DNA of 64,000 nucleotides from Brevibacterium atlanticum. Its GTDB lineage: Bacteria; Actinomycetota; Actinomycetes; Actinomycetales; Brevibacteriaceae. The notes below the pieces were generated by a model. The model had not been told where the DNA came from. It saw only the letters and a program-made list of their open reading frames with translations, and ran no database searches. Of the stretch, positions 19,188-27,615 are shown one piece after another; the first letter of the stretch is position 1, and each line of letters opens with the position of its first letter. Made by a program: the position numbers and the translations under genes. The stretch spans positions 2,594,503-2,658,502 of the forward strand of contig NZ_CP050152.1 of NCBI RefSeq assembly GCF_011617245.1, given 5' to 3'.

Positions 19188-19802
19188 TCAGTTGGTGTGC
19201 GCCCACGCCGAGGCGATCGCCTCGGCCCGCACGCGTACGTCGTCGGGACAATCGCCTCGGCGATAGAGCGAGGACCCCAGGCCCAGGCCCGCGGCTCCGG
19301 CGTTGCGCCATTCGGCGGCGTTGTCGGCTCCTACTCCCCCGACGGGAAATAGCTTGGTGCCGGTAGGCAACACCTCGCTCCAGGCCTTCATCCCGCTGAT
19401 CCCCATCGCCGAGGAGGGGAAAAGTTTGACCTTGGTAGCACCTGCCTTGATGGCGGCGAACGCCTCGGTCGGTGTCGCTGCTCCCGGGTAGGGAGTGAGG
19501 CCCATCCCGAGCGCGGTCTGGATGACTTCGGTGTCGGTGTCGGGGGCGACGATGATGCGGGCACCTGCTCGCTTGCAGTCGCGGACCTGGTTCGCGGTGA
19601 GCACGGTGCCGGCACCGATCTCCACGTCGTTGCCGAACCGTTCGACCAATGCGGTGATGGAGTCGAGCGGGTCGGGAGAGTTGAGCGGAACCTCGATGGC
19701 GGAGAACCCGGCGGCGACGATGCCTTCGGCGATGTCGAGGACTTCGTCGGGGCGGACGCCGCGGAGGATGGCGATGAGGCCGGAGGGGACAGTGTCAGGC
19801 AT
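19188..19802 (-). CDS. dgoA: 2-dehydro-3-deoxy-6-phosphogalactonate aldolase DgoA
   Basis: 204 aa from the ATG at 19802. Class I KDPG/KDPGal aldolase, splitting 2-keto-3-deoxy-6-phosphogalactonate into pyruvate and glyceraldehyde 3-phosphate. [13 protein letters not shown] at the start, the catalytic glutamate in AIEVPLNSP (about residue 37), the Schiff-base lysine in TKVKLFPSS (about residue 126) and the phosphate-binding PVGGV. It overlaps dgoK by eight bases and precedes dgoD by 44 bases. Confidence 0.93.
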   Translation of the reverse strand: MPDTVPSGLIAILRGVRPDEVLDIAEGIVAAGFSAIEVPLNSPDPLDSITALVERFGNDVEIGAGTVLTANQVRDCKRAGARIIVAPDTDTEVIQTALGMGLTPYPGAATPTEAFAAIKAGATKVKLFPSSAMGISGMKAWSEVLPTGTKLFPVGGVGADNAAEWRNAGAAGLGLGSSLYRRGDCPDDVRVRAEAIASAWAHTN

Positions 19803-20775
19803 GAGTGTGCTCCTTGGTCGGGACGAGGCCGGATTGTTCGGCGATGCGGAAGAGACCGGTGGCGGCCGCACGCGGATTCGCGTTGATCGTCTCTCGGCCT
19901 ACTCGGTGCAGTGCGCGGGTGTAGCGTTTCGTCAGATCTGTGGTTCCGCAGACGATCACGGGGGCGCTCGACTCGGTAACCGTGGTGAGCTGGTGGGCTA
20001 CCTCGGCACCGATGAGCATTCCCGAGAGATAGTCGTTGACTTCTTCGGGACGCAGTTGTCCGTCGAGAGCCCAGGTTCGGGCGGAGAAGATTGAGAACGT
20101 CACGGCGGCGGGGTTGTCGCCTCCGACGTTCAGTCCCCAGTCGAAGGCCTCGGAGTGGAAGCCTGCGGTGGGTTCGGCGAGGCGGCTGAGGATTGATGAG
20201 TTGCTGAGCAGGCCGAAGAGCTCTCCGCTCATCGAGGTGGTGAAGTCGGTGACGCGTTGTCCGTGGCAGCTCACCCATTTGGTGTGGGTACCAGGGAGGA
20301 TCACCGTGCTGGGTTCGTTCTCTTCTTCGCCGAGGAGGCCGAGCAGTTGGGTCTCTTCCCCGCGGATGACGTCGGGAGGAGTCGTCTCGGTCGGGGCTTT
20401 CTGCAGGCCGGGGACGATGCGGAGGTCGCCGGTCGTCAGTTCGACCGTGGTCAGTTCCCCGCCCATGTCGCTGAGGTCGGTGGGCAGTTCGAGGTAGCCT
20501 GCCTCGGCGACGCCCTGTGTTGAGCCAATCATTCCGGAGGCGAGCATCGGCAGGGGGCCGTAGGTGGTGAGCCAATCGCCGACCGCGGTTTCAGCGATTC
20601 GGGAGAAGTCGCCTCGGAGATCTGTGGTGTCGGAGCTGACGGCCATGATGCCGTCGGAGCCGTTGCGTTCTGCGAGGACCTGTCCGTCGCTGCCGATGAG
20701 GAAGGCCCGCAGCGAGCTCGTTCCCCAGTCGAGGCCGATCATCTGTGGGGCCTCGGGTGGTGCCAGTTTTACCAT
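19795..20775 (-). CDS. dgoK: 2-keto-3-deoxygalactonokinase DgoK
   Basis: 326 aa from the ATG at 20775. ATG 20742 (MIGLDWGTSSLRAF), with a GAGG eight bases upstream, is an equally good start. It phosphorylates 2-keto-3-deoxygalactonate with ATP. The N-terminal phosphate loop is GLDWGTSSLRAF; LASGMIGSTQGVAEAGYL and the family motif LPGTHTKWVSC are present. First gene of the dgo operon, divergent from the IclR regulator. Confidence 0.92.
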   Translation of the reverse strand: MVKLAPPEAPQMIGLDWGTSSLRAFLIGSDGQVLAERNGSDGIMAVSSDTTDLRGDFSRIAETAVGDWLTTYGPLPMLASGMIGSTQGVAEAGYLELPTDLSDMGGELTTVELTTGDLRIVPGLQKAPTETTPPDVIRGEETQLLGLLGEEENEPSTVILPGTHTKWVSCHGQRVTDFTTSMSGELFGLLSNSSILSRLAEPTAGFHSEAFDWGLNVGGDNPAAVTFSIFSARTWALDGQLRPEEVNDYLSGMLIGAEVAHQLTTVTESSAPVIVCGTTDLTKRYTRALHRVGRETINANPRAAATGLFRIAEQSGLVPTKEHTHA

Positions 20776-20848
20776 AAGAGCCACTATGGGCAGGTGTTCC
20801 ATCATGCGCCACCAGTGTCCTTATATGTGGGATAGATGACATACTGGG
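20776..20848. promoter_or_regulatory. dgoK / iclR divergent control region
   Basis: The 73-base gap contains TATGT (20824-20828) and ACATA (20839-20843), an inverted repeat with a ten-base spacer close to the IclR start. This is a candidate operator for the adjacent IclR-family protein, which would fit autoregulation and control of dgo. -35 and -10 elements could not be assigned with confidence. Confidence 0.4.
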
Positions 20849-20851
20849 GTG

Positions 20852-21628
20852 ATGATCGAGGATTCTGGAACTGTTGCGGGCGAGGCCATTCCGCAGGGCA
20901 CTCAGACCTTGGCCAGGGGGCTGCAGATCGTCAGTGCCGTGGCTCATGGCTCGACGACGCTGAAGTCGATTGTCGAATCGACTGGTGTCGGTCGGTCGAG
21001 CGCGCACAGGATGATTCAGCTGTTGGTGCAGATGGGGTATCTGCGACATGGGTCGCCAGGCGAGTTTCGTCTGGGACCGACACTGATTGAGTATGGTTTT
21101 ACCGCGCTCAATCAGGATCCGCTTCCCGTAGTGGCCAGGGAGAGCCTGGAGGCGTTGGCCGAACGAACTCAGGACACGATCCATCTTTCGGTCGAGGATG
21201 GTGAGTCGGTGCTCTATCTCCATAAGATCCCGGGCACCCGTGGAGCCGAGATGCGTTCCCGCATCGGCCACAGGATGCCGATGACGCTCACCGGTGTGGG
21301 CAAGGCGTTGCTTCTTGGGCAGGATGACCGGTGGGAGCGTCTGTTCGTTGCGGAGAACCCTGGTGCTGACTCCGCCGCGATGGACGCATTCGTCAAGAGA
21401 ATGCAGAGCTACACCCGCGACGGGGCTTCGCTCGATCTCGAGGAGAACGAGCCGGGGATCCGGTGCGTAGCTGCTCCCATTCGTGATGGCAGCGGGGAAA
21501 TCGTCGCCGGCATTTCGCTGTCGGCCACGCGCCCCTTCATGCCGAAGGATCGGATGCAGGCGTTGGTACCTGTGATGAAAGCGGCTGCTCGGGAGATCTC
21601 GGTGAAGTTGGGTTGGAGGCAGGGATAG
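20852..21628 (+). CDS. IclR-family transcriptional regulator (likely dgo regulator)
   Basis: 258 aa; a GTG one codon upstream is an alternative start. The N-terminal winged helix-turn-helix (about residues 15-75: TLARGLQIVSAVAHG, TLKSIVESTGVGRSSAHRMIQLL) is followed by the IclR effector domain (about 80-255: TIHLSVEDGESVLYLHKIPG, MTLTGVGKALL, GIRCVAAPIRDGSGEIVAGISLS). Its position divergent from dgoK indicates control of galactonate catabolism, probably released by galactonate or a keto-deoxy intermediate (inference). Confidence 0.9.
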   Translation: MIEDSGTVAGEAIPQGTQTLARGLQIVSAVAHGSTTLKSIVESTGVGRSSAHRMIQLLVQMGYLRHGSPGEFRLGPTLIEYGFTALNQDPLPVVARESLEALAERTQDTIHLSVEDGESVLYLHKIPGTRGAEMRSRIGHRMPMTLTGVGKALLLGQDDRWERLFVAENPGADSAAMDAFVKRMQSYTRDGASLDLEENEPGIRCVAAPIRDGSGEIVAGISLSATRPFMPKDRMQALVPVMKAAAREISVKLGWRQG

Positions 21629-21692
21629 ATGACCGTTGAACTGAGTCTCCGTTGCAGTGATCGTTCCACATGACTCTCGCTGGTTGAGTCAA

Positions 21693-22364
21693 TCAGCTTT
21701 CATCCAACGAAGCGAGGATACGTTCGGCCGGCCGAAGGTGTTCGGAGAGAATCCGCTTGAACTCAACTTCGTCGAAACTGCGCCACGCTTCTATCATCGC
21801 GACGTGATGCTCGTCGTATTTCTTTATGAGATCGGGGAAACGCATTCCGGTCTCGATGCTCACTCGTTGTTGCCTCGATCTGAGGAATTCATAGGTCTCA
21901 GACAGTACGGAGTTTCCCGCAGCACTGACGATCGAATAGTGGAACATCCAATCCGTCTGAGATGCAGTTACTCGCAGTTCTGGGTCGAGGGGCGACTCAT
22001 GTTGGGCAGTAGTGGTTCGCAACCGATCTTCCAACGCGGAGAGAGCTTTGTCAGTCACCGGAATCTTGGTCTCGCAGAGTAGTTCAATGCTTCGCCCCTC
22101 GATCAGTCGGCGCACTTCATAGACTTCGAGAAGCTCTTCAGCCCCGATGCCTCTGACTTGTGCTCCGTGGCGAGGGGTAAGAGTGATGTACTTCTCTGCT
22201 GCGAGTTGGTTAAAGGCCTCGCGCACCGGGGTCCGAGAAACACCGACAGCTTCGCAGACTGTCGACTCCTCGATGTAATCGTGACCGTGGTAGACACCGG
22301 ACACAATGGCATTTCGGACCCAGTCGAATGCAAGCGAACGCGCCAGCGGCCTCTTTGCCTCCAA
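21693..22364 (-). CDS. GntR-family regulator with FCD domain
   Basis: 223 aa. The N-terminal GntR helix-turn-helix (about residues 5-70: YIEESTVCEAVGVSRTPVREAFNQLAAE) is followed by the all-helical FCD ligand domain (about 80-215). Its metal-binding pattern includes DWMFHYSIVSAAGNSVL and YDEHHVAMIEAWRSFD. It lies 72 bases downstream of the ABC ATPase gene on the same strand, so is probably the last gene of the importer/hydrolase operon and its local regulator. Confidence 0.88.
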   Translation of the reverse strand: MEAKRPLARSLAFDWVRNAIVSGVYHGHDYIEESTVCEAVGVSRTPVREAFNQLAAEKYITLTPRHGAQVRGIGAEELLEVYEVRRLIEGRSIELLCETKIPVTDKALSALEDRLRTTTAQHESPLDPELRVTASQTDWMFHYSIVSAAGNSVLSETYEFLRSRQQRVSIETGMRFPDLIKKYDEHHVAMIEAWRSFDEVEFKRILSEHLRPAERILASLDES

Positions 22365-22436
22365 CAGGTTCTCCCTTCATTCCCGCCATCTCACAGTTAG
22401 CCTTGATCGATTCTAAGCCCTTGGGCGAGCTCTCTG

Positions 22437-24134
22437 TTATCGCGAGCTCACCTCGGCAAACTCTCTTCTCCTCTTCTTCTGTGCCTCCGGGTCCGGTACT
22501 GGCGCAGAGAGTACGAGTCGACGCGTGTACTCGTGCTCGGAACGATTAAGGACATCTGTCGCAGCTCCGAATTCGACGAGACGACCACCTCTGAGTACTG
22601 CGATGCGGTCGGCGAGTTCTTCCACCACTCCAAGATCATGGGTGATGAACAGACACGAGAACCCAAGTTCATTCTGCAGTTCTTTGAAGAGATCGAGAAC
22701 CGTCGCCTGTACCGAAACGTCGAGGGCAGATGTCGGCTCATCCGCAATAAGTAGACGAGGTGATAAGACGAGGGCTCGGGCAATACCGATGCGTTGGCGT
22801 TGCCCACCCGACAGCTCGTGTGGGTAACGATCCACCCATGAGCTGGGCACTCGGACTCTTTCAAGCATCTCTTCCACTCGTCGACGAACGTCCGCAGCCC
22901 GTAGCTTTGTGTGAAGCTTCAGTGGCTTCGCGACGATCTCCCCAAGTGTCTGCCTAGGGTTGAGCGACGAAGCAGGATCTTGGAATACCATGCTGAATTC
23001 GTGTCGTTTGGGCCTGAGCTTCCGTGAAGACAATGAGGTGATATCTGTTCCGCACACTGACACGCTACCGGCGCTTGGCTTCAGCAATCCCATGGCACAG
23101 CGACCGAGTGTGGACTTCCCGGAGCCTGATTCTCCGACCAGTCCGACAACTTCGCCTTGACGCACTTCGATCGAGACATCCTCGACAGCTTTGAAACCGT
23201 CGGACCCGATCCTGCCAGAGTAGGTGATATCGACGTTGTCAAAACTCAATACGGTCGATTCGGGGAGCGTACCTGCGAAGTGGCTCACTTCTGCAGATTG
23301 CGGCGGTTCCTCGTGTTTGGTCTTTCCTAGGTGAGGTACTGAGTCGAGAAGGTTCTGAGTGTATTCCGCTTTCGGAGCAGCAAAGAGGTCTCCCACCAGA
23401 GCTTCCTCCACAATTCGGCCATCGCGCATGACAATGACTCGATCCGCGAGGTCGGCAACCACGCCCATATCGTGGGTGATGAATAGAACCGAAGCGTTCA
23501 ACCTTGCGCCGAGGTCTCGCAGTAGTTCAAGAATCTCGGCCTGCACAGTGACGTCGAGAGCGGTTGTCGGCTCGTCCGCGATGAGCAAATCCGGGTCGCA
23601 GCTGACTGCCATAGCAATGACTATTCGTTGTAATTGTCCCCCGGACAGCTGGTGAGGATAGTGATTGATCCTACGTTCGGGCTCGGGAAGCCTCACCAGA
23701 TGAAGGAGTTCGAGAGCTCGGCGCTGAGCGTCGTTCTTACTCATTCGACTGTGAGCCCGAATAGCCTCGACGACCTGTTCACCGATCGTGTACACCGGAT
23801 CCAGTGCTGTCATCGGTTCCTGAAAGATCATCGCGATCTTCTGGCCTCGAAGCTGCCGCAGTTGGTCGGGGCTGAGTTCGAGAAGACTCTCTCCGTCGAA
23901 TTCAATCCTCCCCTGCACCCGGGCATTGGGCGGAAGTAAACCAAGAATAGCCATCGAGGACACGGATTTGCCGGATCCGGATTCGCCAACAATCGCGAGC
24001 ACCTCACCACGGTTGACCGCGTACGACACGTTGTCGACTGCAGCCGAACCCTTACCTGACATCTCGAAGCTGACTGAGAGGTCGTCCACTTTCAAAAGAG
24101 GTGCACGTACCGAGCTTTCTGTCTCCTCAGGCAT
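22437..24134 (-). CDS. Oligopeptide-type ABC transporter, fused double ATPase (DppD-DppF)
   Basis: 565 aa with two complete ATPase modules. Module 1 (about residues 10-270): Walker A GESGSGKS, signature LSGGQLQR, Walker B LLIADEPTTALD. Module 2 (about 300-545): Walker A GESGSGKSTLGR, signature LSGGQRQRIGIARAL, Walker B LLIADEPTSALD. Fusion of the two ATPases is common in actinobacterial peptide/opine importers. It starts eight bases inside the nitrilase-family gene. Confidence 0.93.
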   Translation of the reverse strand: MPEETESSVRAPLLKVDDLSVSFEMSGKGSAAVDNVSYAVNRGEVLAIVGESGSGKSVSSMAILGLLPPNARVQGRIEFDGESLLELSPDQLRQLRGQKIAMIFQEPMTALDPVYTIGEQVVEAIRAHSRMSKNDAQRRALELLHLVRLPEPERRINHYPHQLSGGQLQRIVIAMAVSCDPDLLIADEPTTALDVTVQAEILELLRDLGARLNASVLFITHDMGVVADLADRVIVMRDGRIVEEALVGDLFAAPKAEYTQNLLDSVPHLGKTKHEEPPQSAEVSHFAGTLPESTVLSFDNVDITYSGRIGSDGFKAVEDVSIEVRQGEVVGLVGESGSGKSTLGRCAMGLLKPSAGSVSVCGTDITSLSSRKLRPKRHEFSMVFQDPASSLNPRQTLGEIVAKPLKLHTKLRAADVRRRVEEMLERVRVPSSWVDRYPHELSGGQRQRIGIARALVLSPRLLIADEPTSALDVSVQATVLDLFKELQNELGFSCLFITHDLGVVEELADRIAVLRGGRLVEFGAATDVLNRSEHEYTRRLVLSAPVPDPEAQKKRRREFAEVSSR

Positions 24135-24924
24135 TTTGTCTCCGTGGGATCACTTCGAACCTGCGGTTTTGCAGCCCCGGATTGAGCGAACGCGTGCGGG
24201 CGACGAGATCAATATCGATGTCCACCATCCCGAATGAGTTCCCAGTTCCCAAATCGGTCAATTGCAGACCCATCGGGTCGAAGGCGGCAGAACGACCTAT
24301 GGAACGTTCTCCGGCTTCCCCACTTCCAACGATGAAGAAGCTATTCTCGATGGCTCTTGCTCTCAGTAAGGTCAGCCAGTGCTCTTCTTTGAGCGCACCC
24401 TTGACCCATGCTGTGGGGATCGTCACCAGTAGGCTTCCCTCGTCCGCTAGGACTCGGAATATCTCAGGAAATCGCAGGTCGTAACAGGTTGCCAGACCGA
24501 TTCTTACACCGTCCACATCGACGGTGACAGGTTCGACAGGACCGGCGATCACTTTGTCCGATTCTTTGTCGGAGAATGCGTCGTAAAGATGGATTTTGTC
24601 GTAGGTGGCGACGATTTCGCCCCCGGACGCGACGAAGAGTGTGTTCTTCACCTTAGTCTCATCTCCGGGAGTAAACGCACCGGCGACGATTGTCACTCCG
24701 GTCTCAGATGAAGCTTCTGCGAGCGCACTGCCGAAACTTCCGTCTGGTTCTTCGACTCGTCCGACCAGTGATTCATGTTTGTTTGGGAGTCGGATCATCG
24801 CCGCCTCCGGGCAGACCATCAGCGTCGCGCCTTCTGCTGCTGCACGGTGAGCATCGGTGACAATGCGCGCGGTGTTCTCAGCGATCGTCGGACTTGATGC
24901 GAATTGTGATATTGCAACCTTCAT
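24127..24924 (-). CDS. Nitrilase-superfamily amidohydrolase
   Basis: 265 aa from the ATG at 24924 (MKVAISQFASSP). The Glu-Lys-Cys catalytic triad is visible: Glu in VCPEAAMI (about residue 40), Lys in TYDKIHLYDAF (about 115) and Cys in GLATCYDLRFPE (about 149). The family hydrolyses amide or nitrile C-N bonds, often omega-amides or carbamoyl compounds. It sits between a creatininase-family gene and the importer ATPase, so likely acts on an imported amide or a breakdown product of it. Substrate unknown. Confidence 0.88.
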   Translation of the reverse strand: MKVAISQFASSPTIAENTARIVTDAHRAAAEGATLMVCPEAAMIRLPNKHESLVGRVEEPDGSFGSALAEASSETGVTIVAGAFTPGDETKVKNTLFVASGGEIVATYDKIHLYDAFSDKESDKVIAGPVEPVTVDVDGVRIGLATCYDLRFPEIFRVLADEGSLLVTIPTAWVKGALKEEHWLTLLRARAIENSFFIVGSGEAGERSIGRSAAFDPMGLQLTDLGTGNSFGMVDIDIDLVARTRSLNPGLQNRRFEVIPRRQNA

Positions 24925-24937
24925 GCCATTTCTCCTG

Positions 24938-25744
24938 TCAGTTAGTCGCCGTATTGCGGTCATATTCCCGGACGTACTCGGCACAGAAGCCCATCACTCG
25001 ACGAATCCATTCCGCTCCGGTGGCTTTGTTGGCAACGCTGACGTCTCCGGTGACTCCGTTCTTGCTCACTTCGGAGAAGTCCCAGTAGACGGTGCCCGGC
25101 ACGGAGTAGTCTCCGATTTTCGCGTCTGCATAGCTCGTCGGTGTCCAACCGGACTCGCTGCTCAAACCGCCCGATTCCGCCTTCGCCATGTCGACCTGCT
25201 CGGGGAAGATTGCCAGCATCGCGGACAGCTCGGGCTCGGCACCGTGCCCGTAGACTTCTGATGCATCGTTGTAGGCGTCTCGCATCAAGCCGTATCCCAA
25301 TTGCCATGGGTAGACATGACCTATGAGGACGTCAAGATCCCGTCGACAGTCGACGGCTGCGCCCGAGACTGGGCCTACGTTTCCACCATTGTTATCGACG
25401 AGGACGATTCGTTTGAAACCGGACTGCACGAGCGATTCGATGATGTCTCTTACCACCGCCTTCAGGGTTTCGGCGCTAAGGGAGAGATTTCCAGCGAACC
25501 CGCGGAATGTCGGTGAATGGCCGTAGTGCAAAGCCGGCGCCACAAGTGTGTCGACTTCACCATCGGTGAGCTCCGCAATTTTGTAAGCGGCCCATTCAGC
25601 GACGATGGAGTCTTCATGCACCGGAAGATGCGGACCGTGCTGTTCGATGGCACCAATGGGTACGAGTACGACTGGATTACGTTCTGCGGCTTCGGCGACC
25701 TCGGTCCAGCTCAAGCGGCCCAGGCTCTTGGAGTCGTCAATCAT
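24938..25744 (-). CDS. Creatininase-family amidohydrolase
   Basis: 268 aa from the ATG at 25744. Metal-dependent cyclic-amide hydrolase fold: the ligand motif PIGAIEQHGPHLPVHEDSI (about residues 28-46), then LVDNNGGN and HGAEPELSAML with further acidic ligands. The family includes creatinine amidohydrolase and 3-dehydro-scyllo-inosose or formamide-type hydrolases, so the exact substrate cannot be read from sequence. It is preceded by dppC (43-base gap) and followed by the nitrilase-family gene (13-base gap). Confidence 0.87.
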   Translation of the reverse strand: MIDDSKSLGRLSWTEVAEAAERNPVVLVPIGAIEQHGPHLPVHEDSIVAEWAAYKIAELTDGEVDTLVAPALHYGHSPTFRGFAGNLSLSAETLKAVVRDIIESLVQSGFKRIVLVDNNGGNVGPVSGAAVDCRRDLDVLIGHVYPWQLGYGLMRDAYNDASEVYGHGAEPELSAMLAIFPEQVDMAKAESGGLSSESGWTPTSYADAKIGDYSVPGTVYWDFSEVSKNGVTGDVSVANKATGAEWIRRVMGFCAEYVREYDRNTATN

Positions 25745-25787
25745 GTGAGTTCCTTTCAATTGGTGGTCGTGTGTTGGGTATTGATGG

Positions 25788-26669
25788 TCAGCGGGCGAAA
25801 GCGCGCCGAGGATCGAGAACATCCCTGAGTCCGTCACCGAGAACATTGACTGCGAGGACGATTGCGATGAGCAGCAGAGATGGGTAGATCAGCATCGTCG
25901 GCTGCACCTCGAGGAAGTCGCGGCCGGAAGAAATCATCGTGCCCAGGGAGGCGAGAGGCGGTTGAGCGCCCAGGCCAAGGAAGCTCAGTCCCGCTTCTAC
26001 TTGGATTGCGAAGCTGAGGCTCAAGCTCGCTTGCACAATCACTGTTGACATTACGTTCGGTAGGACTGTCCGAGAGATGATGCTTGCAGTCGAAGTACCG
26101 TTGACGCGTTCGGCGTCGACGTACTGAGCGGATCTGATCGCTACGGATTGCGCGTAGACGACCCGGGTGAATCGAGGAACATAGAGGACCCCGATGACTA
26201 TGACGACGTTGATGAGGTCTGGCCCGAGGATGGCTACAGCTGCGATGGCCAAGATGACGGCCGGAAAGCTGAGGAGTATGTCCGACCCTCTCATGATGAT
26301 TGTCGAAGTCCATCCCCCGAGGAATCCTGCCAACAGCCCGAGACCGACCCCTGCCAGCAGAGCGATGATGACTGCACCGACAGCGACGAGCATTGATGTG
26401 CGGGTTGCGATGATCAAACGTGCGAGGACATCTCTTCCGAAGTCATCAGTACCGAGTAGGCCGTCCTGAGACAGTGGAATGCCGACCTGCTCCCGGTAGG
26501 TAATCGGATAGATCAAGGGCCCGATGAGAACGACTAGGACGATAATGATGAAGAAGGCTCCGCTGATGCATGTGCGAGGATTCTTGACGAGACGACGGAC
26601 GATTCCCCGGGAGACCGGACCGGTCTTTTCCACGATCTCTGTAGAGGCGAGTGCGAGATTATCGGCCAT
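25788..26669 (-). CDS. ABC transporter permease, DppC type
   Basis: 293 aa inner-membrane permease. It has an N-terminal transmembrane helix (ACISGAFFIIIVLVVLIG-like region at about residues 33-52), then a BPD_transp_1 domain of about five helices. The cytoplasmic EAA-type loop (AERVNGTSTASIISRTVLPNV) is followed by LSFLGLGAQPPLASLG, diagnostic of DppC/OppC. It starts one base after the dppB stop. Confidence 0.9.
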   Translation of the reverse strand: MADNLALASTEIVEKTGPVSRGIVRRLVKNPRTCISGAFFIIIVLVVLIGPLIYPITYREQVGIPLSQDGLLGTDDFGRDVLARLIIATRTSMLVAVGAVIIALLAGVGLGLLAGFLGGWTSTIIMRGSDILLSFPAVILAIAAVAILGPDLINVVIVIGVLYVPRFTRVVYAQSVAIRSAQYVDAERVNGTSTASIISRTVLPNVMSTVIVQASLSLSFAIQVEAGLSFLGLGAQPPLASLGTMISSGRDFLEVQPTMLIYPSLLLIAIVLAVNVLGDGLRDVLDPRRAFAR

Positions 26670-26670
26670 T

Positions 26671-27615
26671 TCAGAAGCTCTCCGTTCTCGGATCGAGAAG
26701 ACGAATGACGAGGTCGGCGACCAGGTTGACTACGATGACGAAGACCGATGCGCTGAGTACGACGGCTTGGATAACGGGATAGTCGCGGTCGGTCACTGCC
26801 TGCATGAGCATGGAACTCATCCCTGGCCAGCCGAATATGGTTTCAATGAGAACTGTCGAACCGATGAGCGTGGCCAGCTCAACGCTGGTGATCGACACGA
26901 CCGGCACCAACGCGTTTCTTAAGGCGTGGTAGGTGATGACTTTGCGCTCGATCACGCCTTTTGCCCTGACGGTGCGCACAAAGTCCGCGCTGAGCGTTTC
27001 CAGCATCGCCGATCGAGTCATTCGCATGATCACCGCTGTCGACGTCGCGGCGAGGGCGAGGACAGGAAGAATGATGAGCTGGAGGTGCCCAAGCGGGTCT
27101 GAAAAGAAGCCCACATATCTCTGTGGGGGCAGAATCGGCAGCCACACCGAAAACACCAACAGCAGCAACGTACCGGTAACGAAAACGGGAAGTGATATGC
27201 CAAGAACTGATCCGCCAGTGATGATGTGATCGAGTGACCGGTCATTCCGAATGGCCGCAATCCGCCCGAGAACCACTCCCACGACGATCGAAACAAGAAT
27301 CGCGAGGACAATGATTTCGAGAGAGTTGCCGAATCGAACGATCAGATCCGCAGCTACTGGTCGACCGCTGATCAGCGATACTCCCAAGTCTCCTGTCAGG
27401 AGATTTTTCCAATAGTTGAAGAACTGTATCGGGAACGCTTCGTCCAGGCCCATGGTCGACCGCATAGCCGCCACTTGATCATCTGTGGCGTTCTCCCCGA
27501 GCACCGCTCGAGCTGCGTCTCCCGGAATCAGACGGATGAGCAGGAACACGATGGTTGCAACGATGACGAGTTGGATTGCTGCCAAGCCGATTCTTCTGAT
27601 TACGAAGTTGGTCAT
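26671..27615 (-). CDS. ABC transporter permease, DppB type
   Basis: 314 aa from the ATG at 27615 (MTNFVIRRIGLAAIQLVIV). Family-typical: an N-terminal helix, then RLIPGDAARAVLGENATDDQV, five more helices, and the EAA loop FVRTVRAKGVIERKVITYHALRNALVPV. It partners the DppC-like subunit in a substrate channel for peptides or similar small compounds. The start overlaps the binding-protein stop. Confidence 0.9.
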   Translation of the reverse strand: MTNFVIRRIGLAAIQLVIVATIVFLLIRLIPGDAARAVLGENATDDQVAAMRSTMGLDEAFPIQFFNYWKNLLTGDLGVSLISGRPVAADLIVRFGNSLEIIVLAILVSIVVGVVLGRIAAIRNDRSLDHIITGGSVLGISLPVFVTGTLLLLVFSVWLPILPPQRYVGFFSDPLGHLQLIILPVLALAATSTAVIMRMTRSAMLETLSADFVRTVRAKGVIERKVITYHALRNALVPVVSITSVELATLIGSTVLIETIFGWPGMSSMLMQAVTDRDYPVIQAVVLSASVFVIVVNLVADLVIRLLDPRTESF